Below, piece by piece: positions 1 to 6,397 of a stretch of 12,550 nt of DNA. Position 1 is the stretch's first letter. Each line of letters begins with the position of its first letter. The notes under the pieces were generated by a model that did not search any database, had not been told where the DNA came from, and worked only from the letters and a program-made list of their open reading frames with translations. The position numbers and the translations under genes are program-made. This stretch comes from an uncultured Oscillospiraceae bacterium (GTDB lineage: Bacteria; Bacillota; Clostridia; Oscillospirales; Ruminococcaceae): NCBI GenBank assembly GCA_934454435.1, contig CAKSGA010000069.1:1-12550 (forward strand). Direction: 5' to 3'.

Positions 1-49
1 TGTGCTATACACATTTTCACTCACACAAGGTTTTTAGAGGTGACCTTAT

Positions 50-84
50 ACAAACAAAAAGCGCACCGCAAATGCGATGCGCTT
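50..84 (-). terminator. Rho-independent terminator of the SPDTG surface-protein gene
   Basis: Read on the minus strand, the stem AAGCGCA/TGCGCTT continues through one A-C mismatch into CGC/GCG (arms within 59-84, small AT-rich loop). It is followed at once by a T-rich tract (TTTTTGTTTGT). It lies about 20 bases after the stop codon of the small surface-protein gene and fits a strong intrinsic terminator. Confidence 0.85.
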
Positions 85-102
85 CAGTTCTATCTGTTCA
101 GA

Positions 103-435
103 TTACTTTCTGGACTTCTTGGAAACTACCATTACTGCACCTGCAACTACTGCAACACCTGCAACAGCAGCAACACCAGCTACGCCAGTATCAGGAGAAC
201 CCTTGTCCTCAGCGGGAGCAGTAGCAACCTCAACGGTTGTGTCCTCAGCAGTAGCAACCTCAGCGGTCTCAGCGTCAGCAGTTGCAACATCAGCTGTAGC
301 AGCCTCAGCAGTGTCAACAGCCTCAACGGTGGTCTCAGCAGTTGCAGCTTCGTCAGTAGCAGAAGCAACAACACCAGCAGATACTGCCATAGTAGCAGCA
401 ATTGCAGCAGAAAGAACGATCTTAGAAATCTTCAT
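103..435 (-). CDS. Small acidic secreted protein with SPDTG sortase-type anchor
   Basis: 110 residues. Residues 1-26 are a signal peptide (KISK, hydrophobic core, VVASA before the probable cut). Residues 27-77 are an Ala/Thr/Val/Glu/Asp stretch of imperfect repeats (variants of EVATAE, DVATAD, VEVATA) with no Lys or Arg and no Cys. The C-terminus is a wall-sorting signal: SPDTG (80-84), a hydrophobic run (85-104) and the basic tail SKKSRK. SPDTG is a variant of LPXTG; small SPDTG/NPDTG proteins of this form are, from memory, common in Oscillospiraceae. A sortase should therefore anchor it to the wall, but no sortase gene lies in the window. The start is supported by an AGAGG ribosome site about 9 bases upstream and by a consensus promoter; the gene is monocistronic. 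Function unknown; a short charged surface stalk or coat peptide is an inference. Confidence 0.85.
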   Translation of the reverse strand: MKISKIVLSAAIAATMAVSAGVVASATDEAATAETTVEAVDTAEAATADVATADAETAEVATAEDTTVEVATAPAEDKGSPDTGVAGVAAVAGVAVVAGAVMVVSKKSRK

Positions 436-461
436 GATAAATTACCTCTTTTGTTCAGATT

Positions 462-482
462 GGTCGGTTTATTGAACCGATC
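462..482 (-). repeat. Inverted repeat in the 5' leader of the small surface-protein gene
   Basis: The arms GGTCGGTT and AACCGATC flank a 5-base TATTG loop, with one imperfect pair. It lies between the promoter and the ribosome site, so it may be a leader-mRNA hairpin or a protein-binding site. It is short and its function is not known. Confidence 0.45.
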
Positions 483-499
483 TCTTTTTTACAATTTGT

Positions 500-528
500 A
501 TTTTATCACTTTATCTATTTTTTGTCAA
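500..528 (-). promoter_or_regulatory. SigA-type promoter for the small surface-protein gene
   Basis: On the minus strand there is an exact -35 TTGACA (523-528), a 17-base spacer and the -10 TAAAAT (500-505). Transcription should start near position 493, giving a leader of about 58 bases that carries the inverted repeat and an AGAGG ribosome site. Near-consensus boxes and ideal spacing predict high expression. Confidence 0.8.
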
Positions 529-551
529 GCGAATTTGCTAATTTTTATTTA

Positions 552-571
552 TATATTTTGTACAAAATATA
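552..571. promoter_or_regulatory. Perfect 20-bp palindrome upstream of rubrerythrin, candidate operator
   Basis: TATATTTTGTACAAAATATA is perfectly self-complementary and centred on GTAC. It sits about 35 bases upstream of the putative rubrerythrin -10 box and 24 bases beyond the -35 of the divergent surface-protein gene, so a bound dimer could affect either promoter. Rubrerythrin genes are often controlled by peroxide or redox regulators, but this does not match the PerR box I know (TTATAATNATTATAA). The binding protein is not identified. Confidence 0.5.
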
Positions 572-583
572 CACATCAATGCA

Positions 584-611
584 TGCTTGTTTTGATACCA
601 GTTTGTATAAT
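584..611 (+). promoter_or_regulatory. Probable rubrerythrin promoter
   Basis: An exact -10 TATAAT lies at 606-611, preceded directly by TG. The -35 is weak: the best candidate at normal spacing is TGCTTG (584-589) with a 16-base spacer. A poor -35 next to a palindrome suggests dependence on a regulator (inference). The leader to the start codon would be about 47 bases. Confidence 0.5.
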
Positions 612-664
612 AACACCTCATACGGGAACAATACTAACATAAAACAGGAGAAAGGAGTTCACAC

Positions 665-1201
665 ATGAACAATATAAAGGGAACACGAACCGAGGCCAAT
701 CTGCGCTCCGCTTTTGCTGGCGAAACCCAGGCGCACAGCAAGTATATCTACTTCGCAAAAGCTGCACAAAACGAAGGTTTTGAGCAGATTGCCTCAATAT
801 TTCAGGAAACTGCAGATAACGAGCTTGCTCACGCCTACATCTGGTTCAACGAACTGGGAGCACTCTCCAATACCGCTCAGAACATTGAAAACGCCCGCTC
901 CAGCGAAAACTATGAATGGACGGATATGTACGAGGAATTCGCCAGGGTCGCAGAGGAAGAGGGTTTCAAGTCCATTGCGCAGAAATTCCGCATGGTCGGG
1001 GCTGTTGAAAAGGCACACGAAGAGCGTTTCATGCGCCTGCTGAACTCCGTGGAAATGCAGCAGGTTTTCGAGAAAACCGACGAGATAATGTGGCAGTGCC
1101 GCAACTGCGGGCATCTTCATTTCGGGAAAAAGCCCCCGGAAAAGTGCCCCGTCTGCGGATATCCGAAGTCATACTTCCAGCAGAAGCCGGAGAACTATTA
1201 A
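665..1201 (+). CDS. rbr: Rubrerythrin
   Basis: 178 residues, close to the usual length of classical rubrerythrin. It is a cytoplasmic non-haem iron protein that reduces hydrogen peroxide to water in anaerobes, using electrons passed through rubredoxin or its own rubredoxin-like centre. The N-terminal four-helix ferritin-like domain (about 1-138) carries the expected di-iron ligands: E20 in [11 protein letters not shown]53 and H56 in DNELAH, the acidic cluster E97-E99, and E115 and H118 in VEKAHEER. The C-terminal rubredoxin-like domain has CRNCG (C145, C148) and CPVCG (C161, C164), a complete Fe(Cys)4 site. The start is fixed by AAAGGAG 7 bases upstream. The gene is single, with its own terminator, and probably responds to oxidative stress. 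Identification is firm; the exact reductase partner is not visible. Confidence 0.97.
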   Translation: MNNIKGTRTEANLRSAFAGETQAHSKYIYFAKAAQNEGFEQIASIFQETADNELAHAYIWFNELGALSNTAQNIENARSSENYEWTDMYEEFARVAEEEGFKSIAQKFRMVGAVEKAHEERFMRLLNSVEMQQVFEKTDEIMWQCRNCGHLHFGKKPPEKCPVCGYPKSYFQQKPENY

Positions 1202-1208
1202 TAAAATC

Positions 1209-1235
1209 AGGGCATCGTTTTTGATGCCTTTTTTA
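1209..1235 (+). terminator. Rho-independent terminator of rubrerythrin
   Basis: The stem GGCATC/GATGCC (1211-1216 and 1223-1228), with possible extra pairs at its base, has a loop GTTTTT and is followed by a run of six T. It begins 8 bases after the stop codon and separates rubrerythrin from the pst operon. Confidence 0.88.
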
Positions 1236-1268
1236 TTATAATAAGTACGAAATGAATTGTAAAATCAA

Positions 1269-1285
1269 TTTACGAAGATTTAACA
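1269..1285 (+). promoter_or_regulatory. Pho-box-like direct repeats upstream of pstS
   Basis: TTTACG (1269-1274) and TTAACA (1280-1285) are separated by 5 bases, an 11-base period. This matches the Gram-positive PhoP site, TT(A/T/C)A(C/T)A-like hexamers spaced about 5 bases. A further TTTTAC falls in the same 11-base phase at 1302. The repeats lie about 45-60 bases before the expected transcription start, fitting activation by the response regulator encoded downstream. Only two repeats are clear, so this is probable, not certain. Confidence 0.6.
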
Positions 1286-1294
1286 CTGGGGTGC

Positions 1295-1323
1295 TTTTGG
1301 ATTTTACATTCGCCTGTTATAAT
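1295..1323 (+). promoter_or_regulatory. Promoter of the pst-phoU-phoPR operon
   Basis: There is an exact -10 TATAAT (1318-1323) with an extended TGT just before it (1315-1317). At 17-base spacing the -35 position reads TTTTGG, a poor match. A strong extended -10 with a weak -35 downstream of Pho-box-like repeats is the layout expected of an activator-dependent phosphate-starvation promoter. The start should be near 1330, giving a leader of about 70 bases. Confidence 0.7.
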
Positions 1324-1398
1324 TAACTTGTAACAAGGAAAAAAGAACTTGTACAGATCAAAGGCGGAACCACCGCTACATAAAGGAGAACAACAACT

Positions 1399-2367
1399 AT
1401 GAAGTTCACAAAGACTATTACACTCAGTACCGCAGCTCTTCTCGCAATGGCTGCACTCGCAGGCTGCTCCGGCAATACAAGCACCGCTGACAGCTCCGCA
1501 TCCGGAACCTCTTCCGCAGCCCAGGGCAGCAGCTCCGCAAGCGATACTGCTTCTGACAGCACCAAGACCAAGCTCGACACCGATATCACCGTGGTTTCCC
1601 GTGAGGACGGCTCCGGTACCCGTGGCGCTTTCGTTGAGCTGATGGGTATCGAGCAGAAGAACGAAGCAGGCGACAAAGAAGATATGACCCGTGGCGACGC
1701 TGAGATCTCCAACTCCACCAACGGCGTTATGATGAGCGTTGCAGGCAACGTTGACGCTATCGGATACATCTCCCTCGGCTCCCTCAACGACACCGTAAAG
1801 GCTCTTGACGTTAACGGCGTTGAATGCTCCGTAGCAGATATCAAGTCCGGCGACTATGTAGTTGCAAGACCGTTCAACATCTGCTATCAGCAGGCAAAGC
1901 TCGATGAGAACGCAGCCGCTCAGGACTTCATCAAGTTCATCGAGTCCAACGACGGTCAGAAGATCATCGCTGACAACGGCTATATCGCAATCGACGCTTC
2001 CGGCGACTATGCGGCAAGCGGAGTTACAGGCGCCATTTCCCTCAACGGTTCTACTTCCGTAGGGCCTGTTATGGAGAAGCTCGCAGAAGCTTACAAGGGT
2101 CTGAACCCCGATGTCAACATCGACATTCAGCAGACCGGTTCCGGCGCTGGTATCACCTCTGCAACCGAGGGCACCTGCGATATCGGTATGGCTTCCCGTG
2201 AGCTCAAACAGGAAGAGCTCGACGCAGGTCTTACCGAGATGAAGATCGCTGACGATGGTATCGCAGTTATCGTTAACCTCGACAACCCCATCGAGAACAT
2301 CACCTCCGATGAGGTCATGAAGATCTACACCGGCGAGATCAACAACTGGAGCGAACTCGCTGACTGA
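1399..2367 (+). CDS. pstS: Phosphate-binding lipoprotein PstS, circularly permuted
   Basis: 322 residues; extracellular phosphate receptor of the Pst transporter. A lipoprotein signal ends in LAGC (C23 is the lipid anchor), followed by a Ser/Ala/Thr linker to about residue 58. The core is in swapped order compared with classical PstS. First comes what is normally the C-terminal half: VVSREDGSGTR (65-75; R68, D70, S72, G73, T74 correspond to E. coli R135, D137, S139, G140, T141), AIGYISLGSLNDTVKAL (120-136), RPFN (157-160) and FIKFIESNDGQ. Then comes the normal N-terminal half: GSTSVGPVMEKL (217-228), TGSGAG (246-251), DIGMASREL (261-269), DGIAVIVN (286-293) and TGEINNWSEL (311-320), followed directly by the stop. 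Both halves appear whole, so it should fold and bind. AAAGGAG lies 10 bases before the ATG. It is the first gene of the operon and is probably made in excess of the membrane proteins because of a hairpin after it. Confidence 0.93.
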   Translation: MKFTKTITLSTAALLAMAALAGCSGNTSTADSSASGTSSAAQGSSSASDTASDSTKTKLDTDITVVSREDGSGTRGAFVELMGIEQKNEAGDKEDMTRGDAEISNSTNGVMMSVAGNVDAIGYISLGSLNDTVKALDVNGVECSVADIKSGDYVVARPFNICYQQAKLDENAAAQDFIKFIESNDGQKIIADNGYIAIDASGDYAASGVTGAISLNGSTSVGPVMEKLAEAYKGLNPDVNIDIQQTGSGAGITSATEGTCDIGMASRELKQEELDAGLTEMKIADDGIAVIVNLDNPIENITSDEVMKIYTGEINNWSELAD

Positions 2368-2397
2368 TAATCTAACATAGGTTTCTCCCTTCCCTTT

Positions 2398-2440
2398 TGC
2401 GCTGCGCAGCGGCTTCACAGCTGCAGTGCAGCGCATTTTT
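2398..2440 (+). terminator. Hairpin plus T-run between pstS and pstC (attenuator or partial terminator)
   Basis: The 8-bp outer stem TGCGCTGC/GCAGCGCA (2398-2405 and 2428-2435) and the 5-bp inner stem GCAGC/GCTGC, with a 3-base bulge and a 9-base loop, are followed by TTTTT. It has the form of an intrinsic terminator but sits inside the operon with no clear new promoter after it. The likely role is partial termination or 3'-end protection of a pstS-only mRNA, so that the binding protein outnumbers the channel. Confidence 0.8.
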
Positions 2441-2490
2441 ATGAATTCTGGAATGTAAAGTTATTTTTTACCAGATAATGAGGTGTTAAT

Positions 2491-3339
2491 ATGCAAAAAG
2501 TAAAAGAAGGCATAATGCATGCGCTGTTCCTGATATGCGCCTGTGTTTCGATACTTGCGGTAGTGCTGATATGCGTTTACCTGTTTGCAAGCGGCATTCC
2601 TGCAATGACGGAAATAGGTCTTACAGACTTTCTGTTCGGCACAAAGTGGAAACCGTCAAGCGGTTATTTCGGCATATTCCCGATGATCATCGGCTCCATA
2701 ATCGTAACTGGCATCGCAGTCCTGATCGGCGTTCCGATAGGAATTCTGTGCGCCGTGTTCATGTCCCACTACTGCCCCAAGAAGCTGTACCGGTTCGTAA
2801 AACCCGCCATCAACCTTCTTGCAGGCATACCCTCCATCGTATACGGCTTTTTCGGACTTGTGGTGATCGTTCCGTTTATGAAGGAGCTCTGCGGCGGCTC
2901 CGGTAAGTCGCTGCTCACGGCGGGAATCCTGCTGGGTATAATGATACTTCCCACCGTTATCAAGACCACCGAGGCTTCCCTTAACGCAGTCCCCAGGAGC
3001 TACTACGAGGGCGCCCTGGCTCTCGGCGCAACGCATGAACGCAGCGTGTTCTTCGCTTCCCTGCCGGCGGCCAGGTCAGGTATTCTGGCGGCGATAATTC
3101 TCGGCGTCGGACGTGCTATCGGTGAAACAATGGCAGTGATACTCGTTGCAGGCAACCAGACTATTCTCCCCAAGAACATCACCTCCGGTATCCGCACGAT
3201 GACCTCCAACATCGTTATCGAGATGGGTTACGCTACCGGACTTCACCGTGAAGCACTGATTGCGACCGGCGTTGTACTGTTCGTATTCATACTCATTATC
3301 AACCTCTGCTTCTCCGTTCTTAAAAGGAGGAAAGACTGA
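2491..3339 (+). CDS. pstC: Phosphate ABC transporter permease PstC
   Basis: 282 residues, normal for the family. An integral membrane protein that forms half of the phosphate channel with PstA. The first membrane helix is about 11-33. FLFGTKWKP (47-55) is typical of PstC, and further helices are at about 64-92, 106-130, 141-158, 196-220 and 255-276. AGIPSIVYGFFGL (111-123) and the EAA loop that contacts the ATPase (EGALALGATHERSVFF ... GRAIGE, 173-212) are intact. The start is supported by GAGGTG 5 bases upstream. The stop codon overlaps the pstA start by one base (TGATG), implying coupled translation. It is separated from pstS by 123 bases containing a hairpin, so its mRNA level is probably lower than that of pstS. 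Confidence 0.96.
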   Translation: MQKVKEGIMHALFLICACVSILAVVLICVYLFASGIPAMTEIGLTDFLFGTKWKPSSGYFGIFPMIIGSIIVTGIAVLIGVPIGILCAVFMSHYCPKKLYRFVKPAINLLAGIPSIVYGFFGLVVIVPFMKELCGGSGKSLLTAGILLGIMILPTVIKTTEASLNAVPRSYYEGALALGATHERSVFFASLPAARSGILAAIILGVGRAIGETMAVILVAGNQTILPKNITSGIRTMTSNIVIEMGYATGLHREALIATGVVLFVFILIINLCFSVLKRRKD

Positions 3340-4277
3340 TGACCGACACTGTAGATACTGCTATGAACAATAATAATACTACCACCGGCGCTCCGGAAAA
3401 TTACATAAACCGTGTTACCCTCGGCGCAAGGCTCAAGCAGTACGCAAGAAGCCCGCTGTCCCTTATCCTGATGATACTTGTCATTCTGTCCGCACTGTTC
3501 GCTGTCGGCATGCTGATATTCATCATCGCTTACATTCTTATAAATGGCGTGCCGCACCTCACCGCTTCCCAGTTCGACTGGAACTACACCACCGAAAACG
3601 TCAGCATGATGCCCGCCATCATCAACACGCTCCTCATGACTGCCATGACCCTTCTGATCGCAGTTCCCATCGGCGTGTTCGCTGCGGTATATCTGGTCGA
3701 GTATGCAAAGCGTGGCAACAAGCTCGTCAAGATCATCAGAGTGACCACCGAAACTCTTTCCGGTATCCCATCCATCGTGTTCGGTCTGTTCGGCTACCTG
3801 ATGTTCAACATTTCTCTGCACTGGTCTTTCAGTATCCTTGCAGGCGTGCTCACCCTTGCTATGATGATACTTCCCCTCATTATCCGGACCACGGAGGAAG
3901 CCCTCCTCGCAGTCCCCGACAGCTACCGTGAGGGCAGCTTCGGACTCGGTGCAGGCAAAATGCGCACCGTGTTCCGTGTCATTCTTCCGACCGCTATCCC
4001 GGGTATCACCTCCGGTATCATCCTCGCTATCGGACGTATCGTCGGTGAGTCCGCAGCGCTGATATTCACCTCCGGCTCCGGTCACACCCTGCCGGGCGGT
4101 CTGGTCGGCTCGGGTACCTCCGCAGCAACGCTCACCGTTCATATGTACATTCTCTCCAACGAGGGTCTGCACGTCAACGAGGCGTTTGCTTCCGCCGTAG
4201 TACTTCTCGCTCTTACATTCATCATCAATCTCATCTCCGACCTCATTGAGCGTCACATTGCGAAAAAGAAAGGATAA
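3339..4277 (+). CDS. pstA: Phosphate ABC transporter permease PstA
   Basis: 312 residues; partner of PstC in the membrane channel. After a polar Asn/Thr-rich cytoplasmic tail (about 1-38, including NNNNTTT), helices are seen at about 41-70, 92-120, 140-160, 164-184, 217-240 and 283-303. [13 protein letters not shown] (141-153) and the EAA loop ([20 protein letters not shown] ... GRIVGE, 198-237) are conserved, so contact with PstB should be normal. The ATG overlaps the pstC stop by one base and has AGGAGG 8 bases upstream, inside pstC. An internal ATG at codon 9 would remove part of the tail but lacks as good a ribosome site. It is followed after 5 bases by pstB. Confidence 0.96.
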   Translation: MTDTVDTAMNNNNTTTGAPENYINRVTLGARLKQYARSPLSLILMILVILSALFAVGMLIFIIAYILINGVPHLTASQFDWNYTTENVSMMPAIINTLLMTAMTLLIAVPIGVFAAVYLVEYAKRGNKLVKIIRVTTETLSGIPSIVFGLFGYLMFNISLHWSFSILAGVLTLAMMILPLIIRTTEEALLAVPDSYREGSFGLGAGKMRTVFRVILPTAIPGITSGIILAIGRIVGESAALIFTSGSGHTLPGGLVGSGTSAATLTVHMYILSNEGLHVNEAFASAVVLLALTFIINLISDLIERHIAKKKG

Positions 4278-4282
4278 CCGAC

Positions 4283-5029
4283 ATGAAATTCGATATAAGG
4301 AACGCCGAACTTTACTACGGCGACTTCAAGGCGCTCAAGGGTATAAACCTCGAGATACCTGAAAATAAGATAACTGCATTCATCGGCCCCTCCGGCTGCG
4401 GCAAGTCCACCCTGCTGAAGTCCCTGAACCGTATGAACGACCTCGTAGAAGGCTGCCGTATCACCGGTGAATTCCTGCTGGACGGCGAGGACATCTACGG
4501 TAAGATGGACGTGAACCTCCTGCGCAAGCGTGTCGGCATGGTGTTCCAGAAGCCTAACCCGTTCCCGATGAGCGTGTACGATAACGTTGCTTTCGGTCCC
4601 CGCACCCATGGTATACATTCAAAGGTGAAGCTGGACGACATCGTTGAAAAGTCCCTGCGGGACGCAGCCATCTGGGACGAGCTCAAGGACAGGCTAAAGA
4701 AATCAGCGCTGGGACTTTCCGGCGGCCAGCAGCAGCGTCTTTGCATCGCAAGGGCCCTTGCAGTTGAACCGGAGGTGCTGCTGATGGACGAACCCACCTC
4801 CGCCCTCGACCCTATTTCAACTTCTAAGATAGAGGACCTTGCAATTGAGCTGAAAAAGGAGTATACTATAGTTATGGTTACTCATAACATGCAGCAGGCT
4901 GCGAGGATTTCCGACAGGACTGCGTTCTTCCTGCTCGGCGAAGTCGTAGAGTACGGCGACACCGACCAGATATTCTCGAACCCGCAGGACCAGCGCACCG
5001 AGGACTACATAACCGGACGCTTCGGATAA
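4283..5029 (+). CDS. pstB: Phosphate ABC transporter ATP-binding protein PstB
   Basis: 248 residues, the normal size. Cytoplasmic ATPase that powers phosphate import. All nucleotide-binding motifs are intact: Walker [10 protein letters not shown] (35-43), Q-loop Q89 in [16 protein letters not shown] (a PstB hallmark), ABC signature LSGGQQQR (145-152), Walker [14 protein letters not shown] (165-177, catalytic E170) and switch histidine H201. The C-terminal sequence [16 protein letters not shown] with DYITGRFG is the usual PstB ending. The ATG has AAAGGA 8 bases upstream, inside the end of pstA. phoU follows after 15 bases. A canonical, fully functional-looking enzyme. Confidence 0.98.
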   Translation: MKFDIRNAELYYGDFKALKGINLEIPENKITAFIGPSGCGKSTLLKSLNRMNDLVEGCRITGEFLLDGEDIYGKMDVNLLRKRVGMVFQKPNPFPMSVYDNVAFGPRTHGIHSKVKLDDIVEKSLRDAAIWDELKDRLKKSALGLSGGQQQRLCIARALAVEPEVLLMDEPTSALDPISTSKIEDLAIELKKEYTIVMVTHNMQQAARISDRTAFFLLGEVVEYGDTDQIFSNPQDQRTEDYITGRFG

Positions 5030-5044
5030 TTTGGAGGCATTATT

Positions 5045-5683
5045 ATGAGAAACCGTTTTGACGAGCAGCTAGAGCAGCTCAATGTTCAGCTTATTAAAAT
5101 GGGCGCACTCTGCGAGGAAAGCATCGCCTGCGCCACAAAGGCTCTTTTCAACGAAAAGACCGAGGAAATGATCGCAAAGGTAAACGATAACGAAGTCGAA
5201 ACCGACCACATGGAGCACGATATAGAAGCGCTCTGCATGAAACTCCTGCTGCACCAGCAGCCGGTCGCAAGGGACCTGCGCTGCGTTTCATCGGCGCTTA
5301 AGATGATATCGGACATGGAGCGCATCGGCGATCAGTCCCAGGATATCGCAGAGATCGCAGGGTTCGTTCATTCCACTGACCTTGCGGCAAAGGTCCATAT
5401 TTCCGACATGGCGAACGAAGCTATCAGCATGGTCACTATGAGCGTTGACTCTTTTGTCCGCAAGGACGTCCGCCTTGCACAGCAGGCGATATCTTCCGAT
5501 GACAAGGTGGACGCACTTTTCCTGAAGGTCAAGGACGAACTCATCGGGCTTGTCAGAAGCGACGCCGAGGAAGCCGCCTACTTCATGGACCTGCTCATGG
5601 CGGCAAAGTACCTCGAACGTATCGCCGATCACGCTACTAATATTGCGGAGTGGGTGCTCTATTCCATCACGGGTGAGCGCTGA
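5045..5683 (+). CDS. phoU: Phosphate signalling regulator PhoU
   Basis: 212 residues, close to the usual length. PhoU is a helical cytoplasmic protein that links the Pst transporter to the PhoR kinase and represses the phosphate regulon when phosphate is plentiful. It shows two tandem three-helix repeats, each with the metal-binding signature: DMERIGDQSQDIAE (90-103) and YLERIADHATNIAEW (189-203). The family segment QQPVARDLR (71-79) is also present. The start is set by GGAGG 7 bases upstream. It lies between the transporter genes and the two-component genes, so both signalling partners are encoded on each side. No missing key residues were seen. Confidence 0.96.
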   Translation: MRNRFDEQLEQLNVQLIKMGALCEESIACATKALFNEKTEEMIAKVNDNEVETDHMEHDIEALCMKLLLHQQPVARDLRCVSSALKMISDMERIGDQSQDIAEIAGFVHSTDLAAKVHISDMANEAISMVTMSVDSFVRKDVRLAQQAISSDDKVDALFLKVKDELIGLVRSDAEEAAYFMDLLMAAKYLERIADHATNIAEWVLYSITGER

Positions 5684-5705
5684 CCCGCAGAAAGAGAGAA
5701 TTAAT

Positions 5706-6383
5706 ATGATCTACATGCTTGAGGACGACAGCAACATAAGAAACTTCGTACTGTACGCCCTTAACAACACCGGGCTCGAAGCAAAGGGCTTTGAACGCCC
5801 CAGCGAATTCTGGGATGCCCTGAGGGAGGAAAAGCCCTCTGTGCTGCTTCTGGACATAATGCTCCCGGAAGAGGACGGGCTCTCGGTGCTGTCAAAGCTC
5901 CGGGCTAACCCGGAATACTCCGGTCTGCCGGTAATAATGCTGACCGCCAAGGGCTCCGAGTACGACAAGGTCATCGGGCTGGACAGCGGCGCTGACGACT
6001 ATCTCTCCAAGCCTTTCGGCACTATGGAGCTCATTTCAAGGATCAAGGCGCTTCTCCGCCGCACGAACAACGTTGCCACTACCGAATACTCAGTCGGAAA
6101 ACTGAATGTGAATACCTCGAAGCACATCGTCACCGTTAATGGCAAGGAGGTCCAGCTCACTTTCAAGGAGTTCGAGCTGCTCTGCATGCTGCTTGACAAC
6201 ATTGGAACGGTGCTTTCCAGGGAAAAGCTAATCTCAAAGATATGGGGCTACGACTTTGATGGCGAGAGCCGTACCGTGGACGTACATATCCGCACCCTGC
6301 GCCTTAAGCTCGGCGAATGCGGCAGCATGATCGAAACCGTCCGTGGCATTGGCTACAAGGCAGTAAATGACGAACCTGACTGA
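5706..6383 (+). CDS. phoP: PhoP/PhoB-family DNA-binding response regulator
   Basis: 225 residues, OmpR/PhoB type. The receiver domain (1-120) has the acidic pocket D7/D8, phosphorylation site D50 in LLLDIMLPEEDG, switch T80 and K102 in SKPF. The winged-helix DNA-binding domain (about 127-221) has LTFKEFELLCMLL, the recognition helix in SRTVDVHIRTLRLKL and the closing ETVRGIGYK. The reading frame is open 52 codons further upstream into phoU, but those codons give a non-homologous sequence. The chosen ATG begins the conserved MIYMLEDD, as the fold requires, and lies 22 bases after the phoU stop. Its ribosome site (AGAGAG) is weak. It is probably phosphorylated by the kinase that follows and binds the repeats upstream of pstS. 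Whether this organism has other PhoP paralogues is unknown, so the symbol rests on context. Confidence 0.92.
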   Translation: MIYMLEDDSNIRNFVLYALNNTGLEAKGFERPSEFWDALREEKPSVLLLDIMLPEEDGLSVLSKLRANPEYSGLPVIMLTAKGSEYDKVIGLDSGADDYLSKPFGTMELISRIKALLRRTNNVATTEYSVGKLNVNTSKHIVTVNGKEVQLTFKEFELLCMLLDNIGTVLSREKLISKIWGYDFDGESRTVDVHIRTLRLKLGECGSMIETVRGIGYKAVNDEPD

Positions 6384-6397
6384 GTGAAAGGCACACT

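Noticed and set aside
120..400. CRISPR-like or satellite-like repeats (recurring CAGCAGTAGCAACCTCAGC variants)
   Set aside because: Units are imperfect, in frame, and explained by the Ala/Thr/Val/Glu repeats of the encoded protein; there are no spacers of constant length.
95..461. Exact 10-bp direct repeat TGTTCAGATT (95-104 and 452-461) flanking the small surface-protein gene
   Set aside because: Too short to argue for mobility; one chance 10-bp match within a few hundred AT-rich bases is not surprising, and there is no transposase or other mobile signature.
462..490. Hairpin followed by TCTCTTTTTT read as a plus-strand terminator
   Set aside because: No plus-strand gene ends upstream of it; on the strand that is transcribed the T-run is replaced by A residues. 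Kept only as an inverted repeat in the leader.
40..642. Plus-strand open frames (200 and 132 codons) over the small surface-protein gene
   Set aside because: They are mirror frames of a GCA/GCT-rich repeat gene on the minus strand; the minus-strand product has a signal peptide, sorting signal, promoter, ribosome site and terminator, while these give Ser/Asn- or Ala/Ser-rich nonsense without any such support.
1270..2436. 388-codon minus-strand frame opposite pstS
   Set aside because: It is an antisense shadow caused by codon bias; the product has low-complexity Cys/Gly/Val composition with no family motif and lies across the pst promoter and the pstS-pstC hairpin.
2451..2480. Internal promoter for pstC (GATAAT at 2474-2479)
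   Set aside because: No -35 at suitable spacing, and the hexamer overlaps the ribosome site region.
3243..4256. 337-codon minus-strand frame opposite pstC/pstA
   Set aside because: A shadow of conserved membrane-protein genes; highly charged product without recognisable domains and no promoter or ribosome site.
5550..5705. Longer N-terminus for the response regulator
   Set aside because: The extra 52 codons overlap phoU out of frame and encode no conserved sequence; receiver domains begin within a few residues of the acidic pair, which the ATG at 5706 satisfies.
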